Source: Achromobacter arsenitoxydans SY8
Lineage (GTDB): Bacteria; Pseudomonadota; Gammaproteobacteria; Burkholderiales; Burkholderiaceae_B
Reading direction: 5' to 3'
DNA: 64,000 bases
Assembly: GCF_000236785.1 (NCBI RefSeq)
Contig: NZ_AGUF01000042.1
Coordinates: forward strand, 1 to 64,000
Below the pieces are notes generated by a model. The model was not told where the DNA came from. It saw nothing but the letters and a program-made list of their open reading frames with translations, and did no database searches. The stretch's first letter is position 1, and every line of letters starts with the position of its first letter. Both the position numbers and the translations under genes were made by a program. Below are positions 63,767-64,000 of this stretch, in pieces.

Positions 63767-64000
63767 ATGGACGAAACTCTCACCAAATTGGCGTTGGACT
63801 ACCACGCCTATCCCACCCCCGGCAAAATCTCGGTCACCCCGACCAAGACCCTGGCCAACCAGGACGACCTGTCCCTGGCCTACTCCCCCGGTGTGGCTGC
63901 GGCTTGCATGGCCATCTTCGACCAGGGCGACGACGCGGCGTCCAAGTACACCTCGCGCGGCAACCTGGTCGGCGTGATCACCAACGGCACCGCCGTGCTG
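63767..64000 (+). CDS. maeB: NADP-dependent malic enzyme, N-terminal part
   Basis: The first 78 codons of a gene that runs off the right edge. The sequence TKLALDYHAYPTPGKISV, LSLAYSPGVAAAC and GNLVGVITNGTAVL is diagnostic of MaeB-type malic enzymes, which convert malate to pyruvate with NADP. Full proteins of this type are about 760 residues, with a C-terminal phosphotransacetylase-like domain that is outside the window. The ATG at 63767 follows the E1 gene by 240 bases, with a hairpin between, so it is likely transcribed on its own. Confidence 0.92.
   Translation, partial: MDETLTKLALDYHAYPTPGKISVTPTKTLANQDDLSLAYSPGVAAACMAIFDQGDDAASKYTSRGNLVGVITNGTAVL

Overview
The window is G+C-rich, densely coded chromosomal DNA from a betaproteobacterium, most likely of the Alcaligenaceae (Achromobacter/Bordetella group). 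This rests on recognisable gene content: an ftrABCD iron system, a phaC-phaB-phaR locus, a paired cyanophycin synthetase locus, TrpS with a long C-terminal extension, and an acdR/acdS pair. I see no tRNA or rRNA, no insertion sequence, no integrase and no CRISPR array. Both edges cut genes: the 3' end of an AlgX/AlgJ-like gene at the left, and the 5' end of a malic enzyme gene at the right.

Layout. 1-5375: a + strand envelope-modification operon that mixes Dlt-type parts (MBOAT acyltransferase, carrier protein, DltA-like adenylating enzyme) with Alg-type parts (SGNH-like protein, AlgF) and ends in an acyl-CoA dehydrogenase; it is the best candidate for an undescribed system. 5391-10934: a DUF4434 lipoprotein, YidB, a DUF455/MOSC/lytic transglycosylase operon and a FemAB-like acyltransferase. 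10964-19249: a cyanophycin locus, with a DUF1854 protein and an unusual zinc-ribbon ABC transporter divergent from two tandem cyanophycin synthetases, one of them diverged. 19368-20655: small stress and envelope genes next to a possible structured element. 20753-24904: a PhzF-like protein and ftrABCD. 25117-28255: PHA storage genes. 28381-35887: housekeeping genes pgeF, rluD, bamD, dinG and tex.

36179-46543: an orphan gene in an AT-rich pocket, trpS fused to a YegP-like domain, a Fur-controlled iron-siderophore system (ECF sigma factor, FecR anti-sigma, STN-type TonB receptor, then four small or inner-membrane accessory genes) and zapE. 46629-52395: the 2-oxoglutarate dehydrogenase operon sucA-sucB-lpd. 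52723-54400: the AsnC-type regulator acdR, divergent from a true ACC deaminase gene acdS. 54630-58538: a purine (allantoin) degradation operon containing a UraD-AllC fusion whose UraD half has lost catalytic residues. 58586-64000: an OPT transporter, an orphan homodimeric pyruvate-dehydrogenase-type E1, and the start of maeB.

The main themes are carbon and nitrogen storage (PHA and cyanophycin), nitrogen salvage (allantoin, ACC), iron acquisition, and decoration of the cell envelope. Coordinates, motifs and hairpins were read by eye; functions are family-level assignments without database searches.
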